DNA of 22,367 nucleotides from an uncultured Eubacteriales bacterium (GCA_902477055.1 CABSFY010000033.1:1-22367); one strand, 5' to 3'; shown: positions 14,704 through 21,417, counted from the stretch's first letter. Numbers and translations are program-made. Notes: generated by a model from the letters alone, not told the origin.

Positions 14704-15942
14704 TCAAAGGTCGAGCTTTTGCGTATAGTCCTCGGCGATGTTTTGGAGGACATCGTCCTCGGTTGTGTCCTGCCGGGCTGGGGCCTGCTGCATGGCGAGG
14801 CGCTGGACGACTGCGATGCGGCGGTTGATGCCCGCGATAATTGCGCCGATGCGGCTCTCCTCGATATAATCCTCCGCGCCCTTTGCGGTCAGCACTGCCC
14901 GAATGGTATCGCCGATACCGTCCAGCGCAGAAAAATCGATCCACGAAAAGTCTGTCACGAGCTTGAGCTGCTCGGCGTGGTGGTTCTTAAAGGGCTTGCA
15001 GACGATGTTCTGCTCCGAGCGCATCTGCGCGGGCAGCTTGTCGTAGCCCAGCGAGGAGCCGCTGTCATAAATCGGCGCCATGCCGAGCCATTGCAGCGTT
15101 TCCGCATCGCGCAGCGCACCGAAGTTGTTCAGATGCCGGTCCTCGTTGGCGATGAGGTAGTCCAGCACGATCATGCGGTTCAAAAACGGCACGACCTCCG
15201 GAATTTGCAGCGCCGCGCAGCAGTCCACAAAATGCCGGTAGAGCGACACGCTGTTGCTGCGCTTCTGCGTTTGGAGGATGCGCCACGCGGGCACCAGCTC
15301 CGTCGTATCCGTCACGAAATCCTCGCACAGCGAGTAGGGCGCGCCGTGGTCCCACACGAGCGAATAGGGGACGTGCGCGATGCCGAGGCGCTCCATCACG
15401 GCGCTTGCAATGACCTCGTTGAACGGCTGCTGGCGGAACGGGTTGCTGCCGCCCTTGAGCAGGCAGCGCCTGCCGTCGATGATTTTCCAGCGCTTTTTCA
15501 GATTGCCGTCGGAGGTGTTGTCCGGCGAGCTGAGGTCGAGCGCGTCCTTTTTGCGGTTTTCGCCGAAAAGAACATCGCCGATGTCGTCGGAAAAGGCGTT
15601 GTGGAAGAAATTGATGTCCTCCCACCGAAGCGCCGTTCCCGCTGGGCAAATCCAATACTGGTCCGACAGGCTCAGACCGTAGCAGCGGACGAGCAGCATT
15701 TTCGTGCTGGGAATTTGCAGCGCCTCCAGCGCCTCCCGCACACCGGAACGGCTGGCAGGAATAGAGCGCTCCGTCCACCATTCGTTGAAGGCGGCCCGAT
15801 CCACGGCCCCATGGCGCAACGGAACGCCGACCGGCAGATGCTCCGGCGCAAAGACCTCGCCGATCCTCTGAATAAAGCCGGTGGCGTCGTCCAGCTCGAT
15901 TTGCGCCACGGTGATTTGTTTATGCATAAAGGTACAGTTCAA
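14704..15942 (-). CDS. HipA-like kinase-fold protein
   Basis: This is a 412-aa protein. The TTG at 15942 has GGAGG nine bases upstream; the next ATG (15927) is 24 bases away and so less likely. The kinase-like C-terminal two thirds shows CLLKGGSNPF with Lys163 (ATP binding), FNEVIAS with Glu176, the catalytic loop ANEDRHLNNFG (265-275) and the metal-binding APIYDSGSSLG (Asp293). HipA proteins are Ser/Thr kinases of toxin-antitoxin systems that phosphorylate aminoacyl-tRNA synthetases; other members act as regulators. The first ~120 residues do not look like the usual HipA N-terminal subdomain. No HipB-type antitoxin is adjacent. It lies 31 bp after the methylase gene and ends just before the VirB4 attenuator. 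Its role in the element is unknown. Confidence 0.82.
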   Translation of the reverse strand: MNCTFMHKQITVAQIELDDATGFIQRIGEVFAPEHLPVGVPLRHGAVDRAAFNEWWTERSIPASRSGVREALEALQIPSTKMLLVRCYGLSLSDQYWICPAGTALRWEDINFFHNAFSDDIGDVLFGENRKKDALDLSSPDNTSDGNLKKRWKIIDGRRCLLKGGSNPFRQQPFNEVIASAVMERLGIAHVPYSLVWDHGAPYSLCEDFVTDTTELVPAWRILQTQKRSNSVSLYRHFVDCCAALQIPEVVPFLNRMIVLDYLIANEDRHLNNFGALRDAETLQWLGMAPIYDSGSSLGYDKLPAQMRSEQNIVCKPFKNHHAEQLKLVTDFSWIDFSALDGIGDTIRAVLTAKGAEDYIEESRIGAIIAGINRRIAVVQRLAMQQAPARQDTTEDDVLQNIAEDYTQKLDL

Positions 15943-15973
15943 GCACCGCCACCTCCCTTCTTCTTTGACTTGA

Positions 15974-17488
15974 TTATACCCTGTTTTCCGGGCAGTTGTC
16001 AACGGATTCCTCAAAATACTCATCCGCCGTGACCTCCATTACGCCGCTGGAATACATCCGGTCAAAGAACTCGTCCCGCTCCTCCTGCGTCAGCGCCCCG
16101 TTCTTCACGATTTTGTCAGCAATGTGATCGACGTACCCGCCGATGTCCGCCCGCATTCCCTGCGGAATGGAGAACAGATTCAGTAGGTTCTGCTTCAGCT
16201 CCCGCTTCGCAATGATCGGCAAGCTCTCCGCCACCGGCTGGGTTTTCTTCCTTTTCTTCGGCCTCTCCTCCAGCTCCGCCGCAGGCTCCTCGTCCGCCGA
16301 GAAGCGAACATTTTCATCGTCGAGTGAATATGTATCCTTCGTTTGCTGCGCTTCCTTCTTCCTCTGCGCTTCCTCATAAGCGCGGGCGAACGCCGTCTTG
16401 CTTTCTCCGTCGTTTCCCGAAAGATAGTCCGTTTTCCCCGATTTTTCCCACTTGACATTTGACCAAAAGTCTTGTATATTCTTATTGAAGTCAACCGCTT
16501 GTATGGCTCTCTGCGAATTGGCCGCAGAGATCCCAGCAAGAATTGGTTGGCTTCTTTTTTGTCTAAGTACATCAGCCTTCCATCGACGGCAGCCTGCATA
16601 ATGTCGTTGGCTAGTGTACGTCGGTCGGAGGTCGTAGTTGGCGACCAGCAGCTCCGGAAATTCTTTTCCGGCCTCGAAGCGCTGCGCCATGCTGTGGGCG
16701 CGTTTGAAGTCAAAAAACTGATGCCCCGCATACAGCGCCCGAATTTCGGGGCAGTCGTTGTACGACAGCAGGAATTTTCCCTGTGCCGCCGTCAGGACGC
16801 GGTGCAGCCGCAGGTGGTCGTCCCACGCAAAGCCGCAGTCGTAGACGTACTCGCTGGTAAAATACGGCGGGTTGCAGTAGAAAAAGCTGGTCGGGCGGTC
16901 ATAATGCCGGATGAGGGTTTCAAAGTCCTGATTTTCAATGATAACATTCTCGCAGCGGCGGGAAAAGGCCTGAATCAGGCCGAACAGGCTGCGGACGTTG
17001 AACGGCTGGCAGGCAAACGACCGCCCGCCGCTGGCGTAGCTGCTGCGGATGAGCTTGAGGAACATGACGGCGCGGCGGAGGTCGTAGTCCTCGCGGGCGG
17101 CGGCGTAGAGCGTGCGAAGTTCCTGCGCCTGAACCGGCGGAAGTAGGACTTCACTCAGCTCCAATTGCTGCTGAAAATACGCATCGTCGAACTCCTCGCG
17201 CCGGAAGAATTTTTTCAGGACGCTGAAATCGTCGCGGGCGTTGAGATTCAGGAAGCCGAGCGCGCGGATGAACTCCACCGGCCGGTCGCGCATACAGCGG
17301 AACAGATTGACGAGGTTGCGGTTGTAATCATTCAGCACCTCAAACCGATCCGGCACCTCCTTCCCCAACAACACCGCCCCAGACCCGCCGAACGGCTCAA
17401 TGTACCGCTCATACTCCAGCGGAAACATCCCATACAAAACCCGCAGCACCGGCGTCTTGTTCCCCACCCAACTAACCGGAGACTTCAT
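15974..17488 (-). CDS. D12-class (Dam-like) DNA adenine methylase with a long C-terminal extension
   Basis: This is a 504-aa protein with an ATG at 17488 overlapping the upstream stop (ATGA). Residues 1-288 are the methyltransferase: PVSWVGNKTPVL (SAM site), YIEPFGGSGAVLLG (29-42), NDYNRNLVNLF and the catalytic FYCNPPYF (203-210), which has Asn in place of the more common Asp of DPPY. The domain methylates adenine N6 in DNA, perhaps to evade restriction in a new host. Residues 289-504 are extra: a stretch coded by a more AT-rich patch (~16440-16640), a charged linker with EERPKKRKKTQP, then a helical end (NLLNLFSIPQGMRADIGGYV ... LTQEERDEFFDRMYSSGVM). Typical D12 enzymes stop near 280 aa. The extension may be a fused element protein. 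Over the patch another frame (16195-16731) is also open, so an old frameshift cannot be excluded. Confidence 0.88.
   Translation of the reverse strand: MKSPVSWVGNKTPVLRVLYGMFPLEYERYIEPFGGSGAVLLGKEVPDRFEVLNDYNRNLVNLFRCMRDRPVEFIRALGFLNLNARDDFSVLKKFFRREEFDDAYFQQQLELSEVLLPPVQAQELRTLYAAAREDYDLRRAVMFLKLIRSSYASGGRSFACQPFNVRSLFGLIQAFSRRCENVIIENQDFETLIRHYDRPTSFFYCNPPYFTSEYVYDCGFAWDDHLRLHRVLTAAQGKFLLSYNDCPEIRALYAGHQFFDFKRAHSMAQRFEAGKEFPELLVANYDLRPTYTSQRHYAGCRRWKADVLRQKRSQPILAGISAANSQRAIQAVDFNKNIQDFWSNVKWEKSGKTDYLSGNDGESKTAFARAYEEAQRKKEAQQTKDTYSLDDENVRFSADEEPAAELEERPKKRKKTQPVAESLPIIAKRELKQNLLNLFSIPQGMRADIGGYVDHIADKIVKNGALTQEERDEFFDRMYSSGVMEVTADEYFEESVDNCPENRV
16452..16480 (+). promoter_or_regulatory. 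possible antisense promoter inside the methylase gene
   Basis: On the plus strand TTGACA (16452-16457), a 17-nt spacer and TATATT (16475-16480) are close to the sigma-A consensus. They lie in the AT-rich patch of the methylase extension and would give an antisense RNA starting near 16487. That RNA would contain the stem CTCTGCG-AATTGGC-CGCAGAG (16518-16538) and reach a T-rich run near 16553-16560. Function is unproven. Confidence 0.35.
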
Positions 17489-18528
17489 CCGAGGGTCATC
17501 TCCTCGACCTCCTGCGGAGCAGTTTCGTTGAAAAAGTCGGCGAACGTTTCCGACACGCCGATGAAATTCGGCTCCGTTTTTGCCGTGAACGAAAGATAGC
17601 CGCGCTTGCCGAAGTCCAGCGGCTCCCGCAGCAGCACGGAGCCGCCGTGATTGACGCCGACCCGCGGCTCCACGGAGCAGAAGCGGCTCCCGTCGTCGTT
17701 GTGACGCAGGTGGTAGCAGTACAGCTCGGCAGGGACGTCCGCATCCGTCAGGCGGGCATTGGTAAACAGCGCGGGCTTGCCCAGCAGCTCGATCCGCTCA
17801 TATTTCTCGTCCTCCAAATAGATATAGCCTGTACCGGCGGCATTCAGGGCGAGGCCCCATGCCTCCGGTGCAGCACCCATGACGCTGCAAGCAAACGCGA
17901 CCGCCTCCCGCTCCGTTTCAGGGAACCATTCCTCTGCACACACACCGTCCCGATAGCGATATCTGCCGCAGTTGCAGCCGATGTCCTCGTCCGCCCATTC
18001 GTGTTCAATCTCCAGGTCAGGAAACAGCTCCGCCAGCTTCCGCAGCACCGGATGCGGCGCGGACCATGCCGTCTGAAAGGCGAGGCGATTTCCCTCTCGA
18101 AACCTCCCATCCCCGCAGCCGTAAGCATTCCATTTCGTGCCCCAGTGCTTGACGCGCCAGTCGTACCACGTGGCAGCACCGTATAAGCGGAGATTATTCC
18201 ACGCGGTCTTTCCCAGCGCCCACACCTCCGGCCGGATGTCCGTGCGCTGCCGCAAAAAGGCCGCCTCGCTCTCGCGCGGGATATCCGCCAGCTCGTCCTG
18301 ATGCAGCGTCCCGCCGAGCGTGTAGACCTCGATAAAGTCCTTGTAGGCTTGCAGTCCGGCATCCGTTTTGCTGCTCGCCTCGATGTTCAGGCTCTCCGGC
18401 ATGGGCAGGATTTTGTTAAAGTCCACCGACCCAAGCACAAGCCCATCCTGCCGGACCGCCTCCAGCACCTCCCGCACCCGCGCCGCATCCCCACGCAGCG
18501 TCAGCACATTCGTTACATGATTTGGCAT
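17485..18528 (-). CDS. DUF1281/Api92-like ferredoxin-fold protein with a C-terminal LPD28-like domain
   Basis: This is a 347-aa protein. The ATG at 18528 (MPNHVTNVLTLRGD) follows GAGGTG by six bases; the frame is open further upstream but that part crosses a terminator. The first ~215 residues fit the Api92/DUF1281 group: the MPNHVTN start, FNKILPMPESLN, YDWRVKHWGTKWNAYG and LFPDLEIEHEWADEDIGCNC. This ferredoxin-like fold protein is frequent on plasmids and conjugative elements and has no known activity. The last ~130 residues (ADVPAELYCYHLRHNDDGSR, VEPRVGVNHGGSVLLREPLD, FGKRGYL) resemble the large-polyvalent-protein domain LPD28; I name this from memory. It is the first gene of the minus-strand cluster and is coupled to the methylase gene by an ATGA overlap. 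Confidence 0.82.
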   Translation of the reverse strand: MPNHVTNVLTLRGDAARVREVLEAVRQDGLVLGSVDFNKILPMPESLNIEASSKTDAGLQAYKDFIEVYTLGGTLHQDELADIPRESEAAFLRQRTDIRPEVWALGKTAWNNLRLYGAATWYDWRVKHWGTKWNAYGCGDGRFREGNRLAFQTAWSAPHPVLRKLAELFPDLEIEHEWADEDIGCNCGRYRYRDGVCAEEWFPETEREAVAFACSVMGAAPEAWGLALNAAGTGYIYLEDEKYERIELLGKPALFTNARLTDADVPAELYCYHLRHNDDGSRFCSVEPRVGVNHGGSVLLREPLDFGKRGYLSFTAKTEPNFIGVSETFADFFNETAPQEVEEMTLG

Positions 18529-18560
18529 TTCTTTCACCTCTTGCTTTCTGATTTGTATAT

Positions 18561-18610
18561 AAAAAACCGAAGCACCGAACGGTTTTGCGGTCGGTGCTTC
18601 GGTAATTTTT
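18561..18610 (-). terminator. strong hairpin terminator or attenuator before the first element gene
   Basis: A 13-bp perfect stem, ACCGAAGCACCGA (18566-18578) / TCGGTGCTTCGGT (18591-18603), has a 12-nt loop. On the minus strand it is followed by TTTTTTATATA and ends about 33 bp before the DUF1281 ATG. On the plus strand AATTTTT follows, so it may work in both directions. Confidence 0.75.
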
Positions 18611-18693
18611 CTAGTTGTATTAAATTTGTATAAAAGCGGCACTTTACGGTCACAGCGCACTGCACGATGCTGCGCAGCCAGACTTCAGAGAAT

Positions 18694-18721
18694 ACAAAAA
18701 AGCCACCCAAACGGGTGGCTT
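18694..18721 (-). terminator. terminator of the tRNA-Ala transcript
   Basis: On the minus strand AAGCCACCC-GTTT-GGGTGGCTT is followed by TTTTG. It begins 6 nt after the encoded CCA end of the tRNA, so the tRNA gene still has its own terminator next to it. Confidence 0.85.
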
Positions 18722-18727
18722 CCTGTA

Positions 18728-18803
18728 TGGTGGACCTTAGGGGGATCGAACCCCTGACCTCAAGATTGCGAACCTTGCGCTCTCCCAGCTGAGCTAAAGG
18801 CCC
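18728..18803 (-). tRNA. tRNA-Ala (anticodon CGC), CCA encoded
   Basis: This is a 76-nt cloverleaf on the minus strand. The acceptor stem is GGGCCTT/AAGGTCC, with a G3-U70 wobble pair that is the alanine identity element. The D stem is GCTC/GAGC. The anticodon arm is CAAGG-TTCGCAA-TCTTG, giving CGC at 34-36. The T arm is AGGGG-TTCGATC-CCCCT, then discriminator A and encoded CCA. It reads the GCG codon, which is frequent in GC-rich genes such as those nearby. A strong terminator follows at once. Three partial copies of its 5' part stand upstream. Confidence 0.95.
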
Positions 18804-19136
18804 AAATTTCTGGTGTTTTCTGAACTTTTTGATGCAAAACGGGACCGGTTGATGCGGCGTGCTTTCGGGGTCCGCTTTAAGGACCATTCGCTCTCCCAGC
18901 TGAGCTAAAGGCCCAAATTTCTGGTGTTTTCTGAACTTTTTGATGCAAAACGGGACCGGTTGATGCGGCGTGCTTTCGGGGTCCGCTTTAAGGACCATTC
19001 GCTCTCCCAGCTGAGCTAAAGGCCCAAATTTCTGGTGTTTTCTGAACTTTTTGATGCAAAACGGAATCGGCGGATGCGGTGCCTTTTCGGGGCCCGCTTT
19101 AAGGACCATTCGCTCTCCCAGCTGAGCTAAAGGCCC
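18804..19136 (-). repeat. three 111-bp tandem units, each starting with the 5' half of the tRNA-Ala gene
   Basis: Units are 18804-18914, 18915-19025 and 19026-19136. The first two are identical; the third differs at 9 positions, all in the middle 30 bases. Read on the minus strand, each unit opens with the same 26 nt as the tRNA (acceptor strand plus whole D arm). It then has AATGGTCC, which could re-pair with GGGCCTT, and a hairpin GGTCC-TTAAAGC-GGACC that is kept in unit 3 by a G-U pair. About 70 nt of spacer ends in AAATTT. No anticodon arm or T arm is present. Because 111 is a multiple of three, a false open frame runs through the array and into the tRNA. The unit-3 changes are mostly amino-acid-changing, which argues against coding. 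Confidence 0.9.
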
Positions 19137-19169
19137 AAATTATGGGGTGGATCGTATTCCGCGGAAGTT

Positions 19170-19197
19170 ATTATAGCACATTCTTTGGAAATTGCAA
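19170..19197 (-). promoter_or_regulatory. promoter of the tRNA-Ala array
   Basis: On the minus strand: -35 TTGCAA (19197-19192), a 16-nt spacer and -10 TATAAT (19175-19170), preceded by TGC as an extended -10. Transcription would start near 19163, about 27 nt before the first tRNA-like unit, and run through all three units into the true tRNA. Between this promoter and 19395 on the plus strand I see no gene, only GC-rich sequence with a small GCGTC-GAG-GACGC hairpin. Confidence 0.75.
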
Positions 19198-19395
19198 CAG
19201 TTTTTTCGCGGATTATGGAAAAAACTTACGGCGGGCAGTGGGGAACCTTTTGATTTGCGGTGCGTCAAATGAGCGGATGTGCCTGCGACGGGGGCGTCGA
19301 GGACGCAGATCCCTACAAGCGGCGGGAGAAGGGCAGCCCGCCCTACGAAGGGGATGGACGGAAGCGCTATGGGCGGAGGGGAAAGGAAGTGGGCC

Positions 19396-19424
19396 TTGCG
19401 TTTCCGGGGAAAGCATGGTATGAT
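19396..19424 (+). promoter_or_regulatory. promoter of the EEP-family gene
   Basis: TTGCGT (19396-19401), a 17-nt spacer and TATGAT (19419-19424). The start site would be near 19431, right at the AAAGGAGG ribosome binding site (19431-19438), giving a very short leader. Confidence 0.5.
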
Positions 19425-19446
19425 AAGCACAAAGGAGGCGGTTTAT

Positions 19447-20883
19447 TTGAACGACCACAACATTCCTTCTGACAACGAATTACAGAACGGTGGCTTTGAC
19501 GCGGACGGGCAGGGGACTTCGGAGGCTCCGGCGGCGGAGCCGGACGGATACGCACCGGAACCCGGCACGGCATCCGATTTTGACAGCGGCGCGGCAGACG
19601 GCGCATTTGCCGGCGGGTACGCGGCGGACGAAAGCAGCCCGATCGATTTTGACGGCGGCGCAGCGGACGATTACCTTTCCGACGCGGACGGCGGCGCAGC
19701 GGACGATTACCTTTCCGACGCGGACTGCGGCGATGCAGACGACGAATATTACGACGAGCCGTTGCCGGAGGGCGAATATACCGATGTGCCGCGCCCGAAG
19801 CACAAGAAAAAGCGCCCGCTGGCAATTCGGCTCCTGCTGCTGGCGGGCAAGCTGGTGCTTGCACTGGTGCTGATTGCCGCGATTCTTGCCGGGGGCCTGA
19901 TCGGCTACCTGACGGTGACGGAATATACCCCGGCGCACGCGGAAAACGCCCAGCGCGGCGCGGTTTCCGTGCAGCAGAAGCTCAGCGGTCACTCGCTGCG
20001 CCTGCTGACGCTCAACACCGGCTACGGCGGTCTGGGCGAGGAGGCCGACTTCTTCATGGACGGCGGCAGCAGCGTAAATCCTGACGATGAAAAAACGGTT
20101 ACGTATAACATGACGGGCATCGAGTGCATTTTCGAGGATGCCGATGCCGACGTGATCCTCTTGCAGGAGGTGGACACCGACTCGGCCCGCAGCTTCGGGC
20201 GCAATCAATGGCTGCAATACGAATACGATCTGAAAAATTACGAATCCCGCTACGCGCTGAACTATTCGTGCGACTACGTTCCCTATCCCGTGACTAACCC
20301 GATGGGCCGGATGCATTCGGGCCTCGCGACGTACAGCCGGTACGACATCAGCTCCGCGACGCGCTACAGTCTGCCCTGCCCGTTTACGTGGCCGACGCGC
20401 ATTGCGAATCTCAAGCGGTGCCTGCTCGTCACGCGCATCCCCATCGCCAACAGCGAGCAGGAGCTGGTCGTCATCAATCTTCATTTGGAGGCCTACGACG
20501 ACGGCGAGGGCAAGGCCGCGCAGACCGAGCAGCTGCTTTCCCTGATGCGTGAGGAGTACGCCAAGGGCAACTACGTCATCGCGGGCGGCGACTTTAATCA
20601 AGCCTTCCCCGGAACGACCAGCCGCTACCCGATCAGCGAGGACAGCGAATGGAAGCCCGGCCTGCTCGACACGCTGCCCGATGGCTGGAAATACACGTAT
20701 GACGACAGTGCGCCGACGTGCCGCTCGCTCGACGCGGCGTACAGCGACAGCTCCCAGCTTTTCGTGATCGACGGCTACATCGTTTCGCCGAACGTCCAGG
20801 TGGACCGCGTGAAAACGCTCGACGAGGGCTTCGTCTACACCGACCACAACCCCGTGCTGCTGGAGGTCACGCTCTTACAGTGA
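19447..20883 (+). CDS. membrane-anchored endonuclease/exonuclease/phosphatase (EEP) family protein
   Basis: This is a 478-aa protein. I chose the TTG at 19447 because AAAGGAGG ends eight bases upstream and a promoter lies just before it; longer frames have no site. Residues 1-118 are acidic, Gly/Ala/Asp-rich and contain a perfect 12-residue tandem repeat. A basic KHKKKRP precedes one membrane helix (~126-157), so the acidic part is cytoplasmic and the enzyme faces out. The EEP motifs are present in order: LTLNTGYG (Asn190), ILLQEVD (Glu241), INLHLEA (His346), GGDFNQ (Asp382, Asn384), IDGYIVS (Asp442) and TDHNPV (Asp466, His467). The family hydrolyses phosphodiester or phosphate bonds in nucleic acids, inositol phosphates or sphingomyelin. 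The substrate here is unknown. It lies between the tRNA and rpsO and has its own terminator. Confidence 0.9.
   Translation: MNDHNIPSDNELQNGGFDADGQGTSEAPAAEPDGYAPEPGTASDFDSGAADGAFAGGYAADESSPIDFDGGAADDYLSDADGGAADDYLSDADCGDADDEYYDEPLPEGEYTDVPRPKHKKKRPLAIRLLLLAGKLVLALVLIAAILAGGLIGYLTVTEYTPAHAENAQRGAVSVQQKLSGHSLRLLTLNTGYGGLGEEADFFMDGGSSVNPDDEKTVTYNMTGIECIFEDADADVILLQEVDTDSARSFGRNQWLQYEYDLKNYESRYALNYSCDYVPYPVTNPMGRMHSGLATYSRYDISSATRYSLPCPFTWPTRIANLKRCLLVTRIPIANSEQELVVINLHLEAYDDGEGKAAQTEQLLSLMREEYAKGNYVIAGGDFNQAFPGTTSRYPISEDSEWKPGLLDTLPDGWKYTYDDSAPTCRSLDAAYSDSSQLFVIDGYIVSPNVQVDRVKTLDEGFVYTDHNPVLLEVTLLQ
19651..19722 (+). repeat. perfect 36-bp tandem duplication in the EEP gene
   Basis: Two identical 36-bp copies (19651-19686 and 19687-19722) encode DGGAADDYLSDA twice in the cytoplasmic acidic region. 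The absence of any mismatch suggests a recent, probably length-variable duplication. Confidence 0.9.
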
Positions 20884-20901
20884 CGAGAAGCTGCCAAAAG
20901 G

Positions 20902-20933
20902 CCGGGACTTCCCGAAAAAAGTCCGGAATTTTT
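20902..20933 (+). terminator. terminator after the EEP gene
   Basis: CCGGGACTT (20902-20910) pairs with AAGTCCGG (20919-20926) with one bulged G, followed by AATTTTT. It ends 11 bp before the -35 box of the rpsO promoter. Confidence 0.7.
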
Positions 20934-20944
20934 GAAAAATCTGC

Positions 20945-20973
20945 TTTACTTTTTCGCCGCGCCGTGGTATCAT
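20945..20973 (+). promoter_or_regulatory. rpsO promoter
   Basis: -35 TTTACT (20945-20950), a 17-nt spacer and -10 TATCAT (20968-20973) with a TGG extension. The predicted start is near 20980. Confidence 0.65.
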
Positions 20974-20979
20974 GATACG

Positions 20980-21108
20980 GCTGACGGTTTCGTCTGCAAG
21001 ATTTTTTGCTCCTCGCGCTCAGTCCAGGGAGAACGCGCCGATCCTCGGTGCATTTCCGCCGCCCCGACTTAGCCGACGGAGAATCATTTCAGAAAGGTGG
21101 AAACAACC
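20980..21108 (+). promoter_or_regulatory. rpsO leader, possible S15 autoregulatory RNA
   Basis: This leader of about 129 nt lies before the S15 gene. Small complementary segments include CCGA-TCC-TCGG and TCCGCCG (21056-21062) with CGACGGA near 21074-21080. Ribosomal protein S15 represses its own mRNA in several bacteria through leader structures. The length fits, but no known motif is recognised here. Confidence 0.3.
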
Positions 21109-21375
21109 ATGATTCAGAAGGACAAGAAAACCGCGATTATCGCCGAGTATGCGACCCATGAGGGCGACACCGGCTCCCCCGAGGTTCAGATCGCGATCCT
21201 CACCGCCCGCATCAACGAGCTGACCGAGCACCTGCGCGAGCATAAGCACGACAACCATTCTCGCCGCGGCCTGCTCATGATGGTCGGTAAGCGCCGCAGC
21301 CTGCTGGACTATCTGGCAAAGAAGGACATCAACCGCTACCGTTCTATCATTGCACGTCTGGGCATCCGTAAGTAA
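21109..21375 (+). CDS. rpsO: 30S ribosomal protein S15
   Basis: This is an 88-aa protein starting at the ATG 21109 with AAAGGTGG nine bases upstream. It shows the S15 hallmarks: GDTGSPEVQIAILTARINEL, LREHKHDNHSRRGLLMMVGK and RRSLLDYL, ending in YRSIIARLGIRK. S15 binds 16S rRNA early at the h20/h22 junction and organises the platform of the small subunit. The length is normal (88-89 aa). The next gene is pnp, the same order as in many bacteria. A strong terminator follows, so most transcripts probably end before pnp. Confidence 0.98.
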   Translation: MIQKDKKTAIIAEYATHEGDTGSPEVQIAILTARINELTEHLREHKHDNHSRRGLLMMVGKRRSLLDYLAKKDINRYRSIIARLGIRK

Positions 21376-21386
21376 TTTGTGAGATA

Positions 21387-21417
21387 GAGGGTGACCAAAT
21401 CCCGGTCACCCTCTTTT
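21387..21417 (+). terminator. terminator between rpsO and pnp
   Basis: The perfect 10-bp stem GAGGGTGACC (21387-21396) / GGTCACCCTC (21404-21413) has a 7-nt loop, followed by TTTT. Confidence 0.9.

Noticed and set aside
14719..16032. A 437-codon plus-strand frame
   Set aside because: It is a shadow of the HipA-like gene, whose kinase motifs and RBS lie on the minus strand.
16195..16731. Alternative minus-strand frame overlapping the methylase extension
   Set aside because: Downstream of the AT-rich patch it turns into Arg/Lys-rich low-complexity sequence, while the methylase frame stays protein-like to its stop; kept only as a caveat.
18728..18803. tRNA-Ala as the classical attachment site of the element
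   Set aside because: The tRNA still has its native-looking terminator directly downstream, and no duplicate of its 3' end was found elsewhere in the window.
18534..19109. A 191-codon minus-strand frame of repeated GPLAQLGER-type sequence
   Set aside because: It is a translation of the tRNA-Ala gene and its 111-bp half-tRNA repeats. The frame stays open only because 111 is divisible by three, and differences between units change amino acids freely.
18804..19136. The 111-bp repeats as a CRISPR array
   Set aside because: Units are near-identical over their full length with no variable spacers, and they contain a tRNA 5' half.
19480..20847. A 455-codon minus-strand frame opposite the EEP gene
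   Set aside because: The plus strand carries all EEP catalytic motifs, a promoter, an RBS and a terminator; the minus frame has none.
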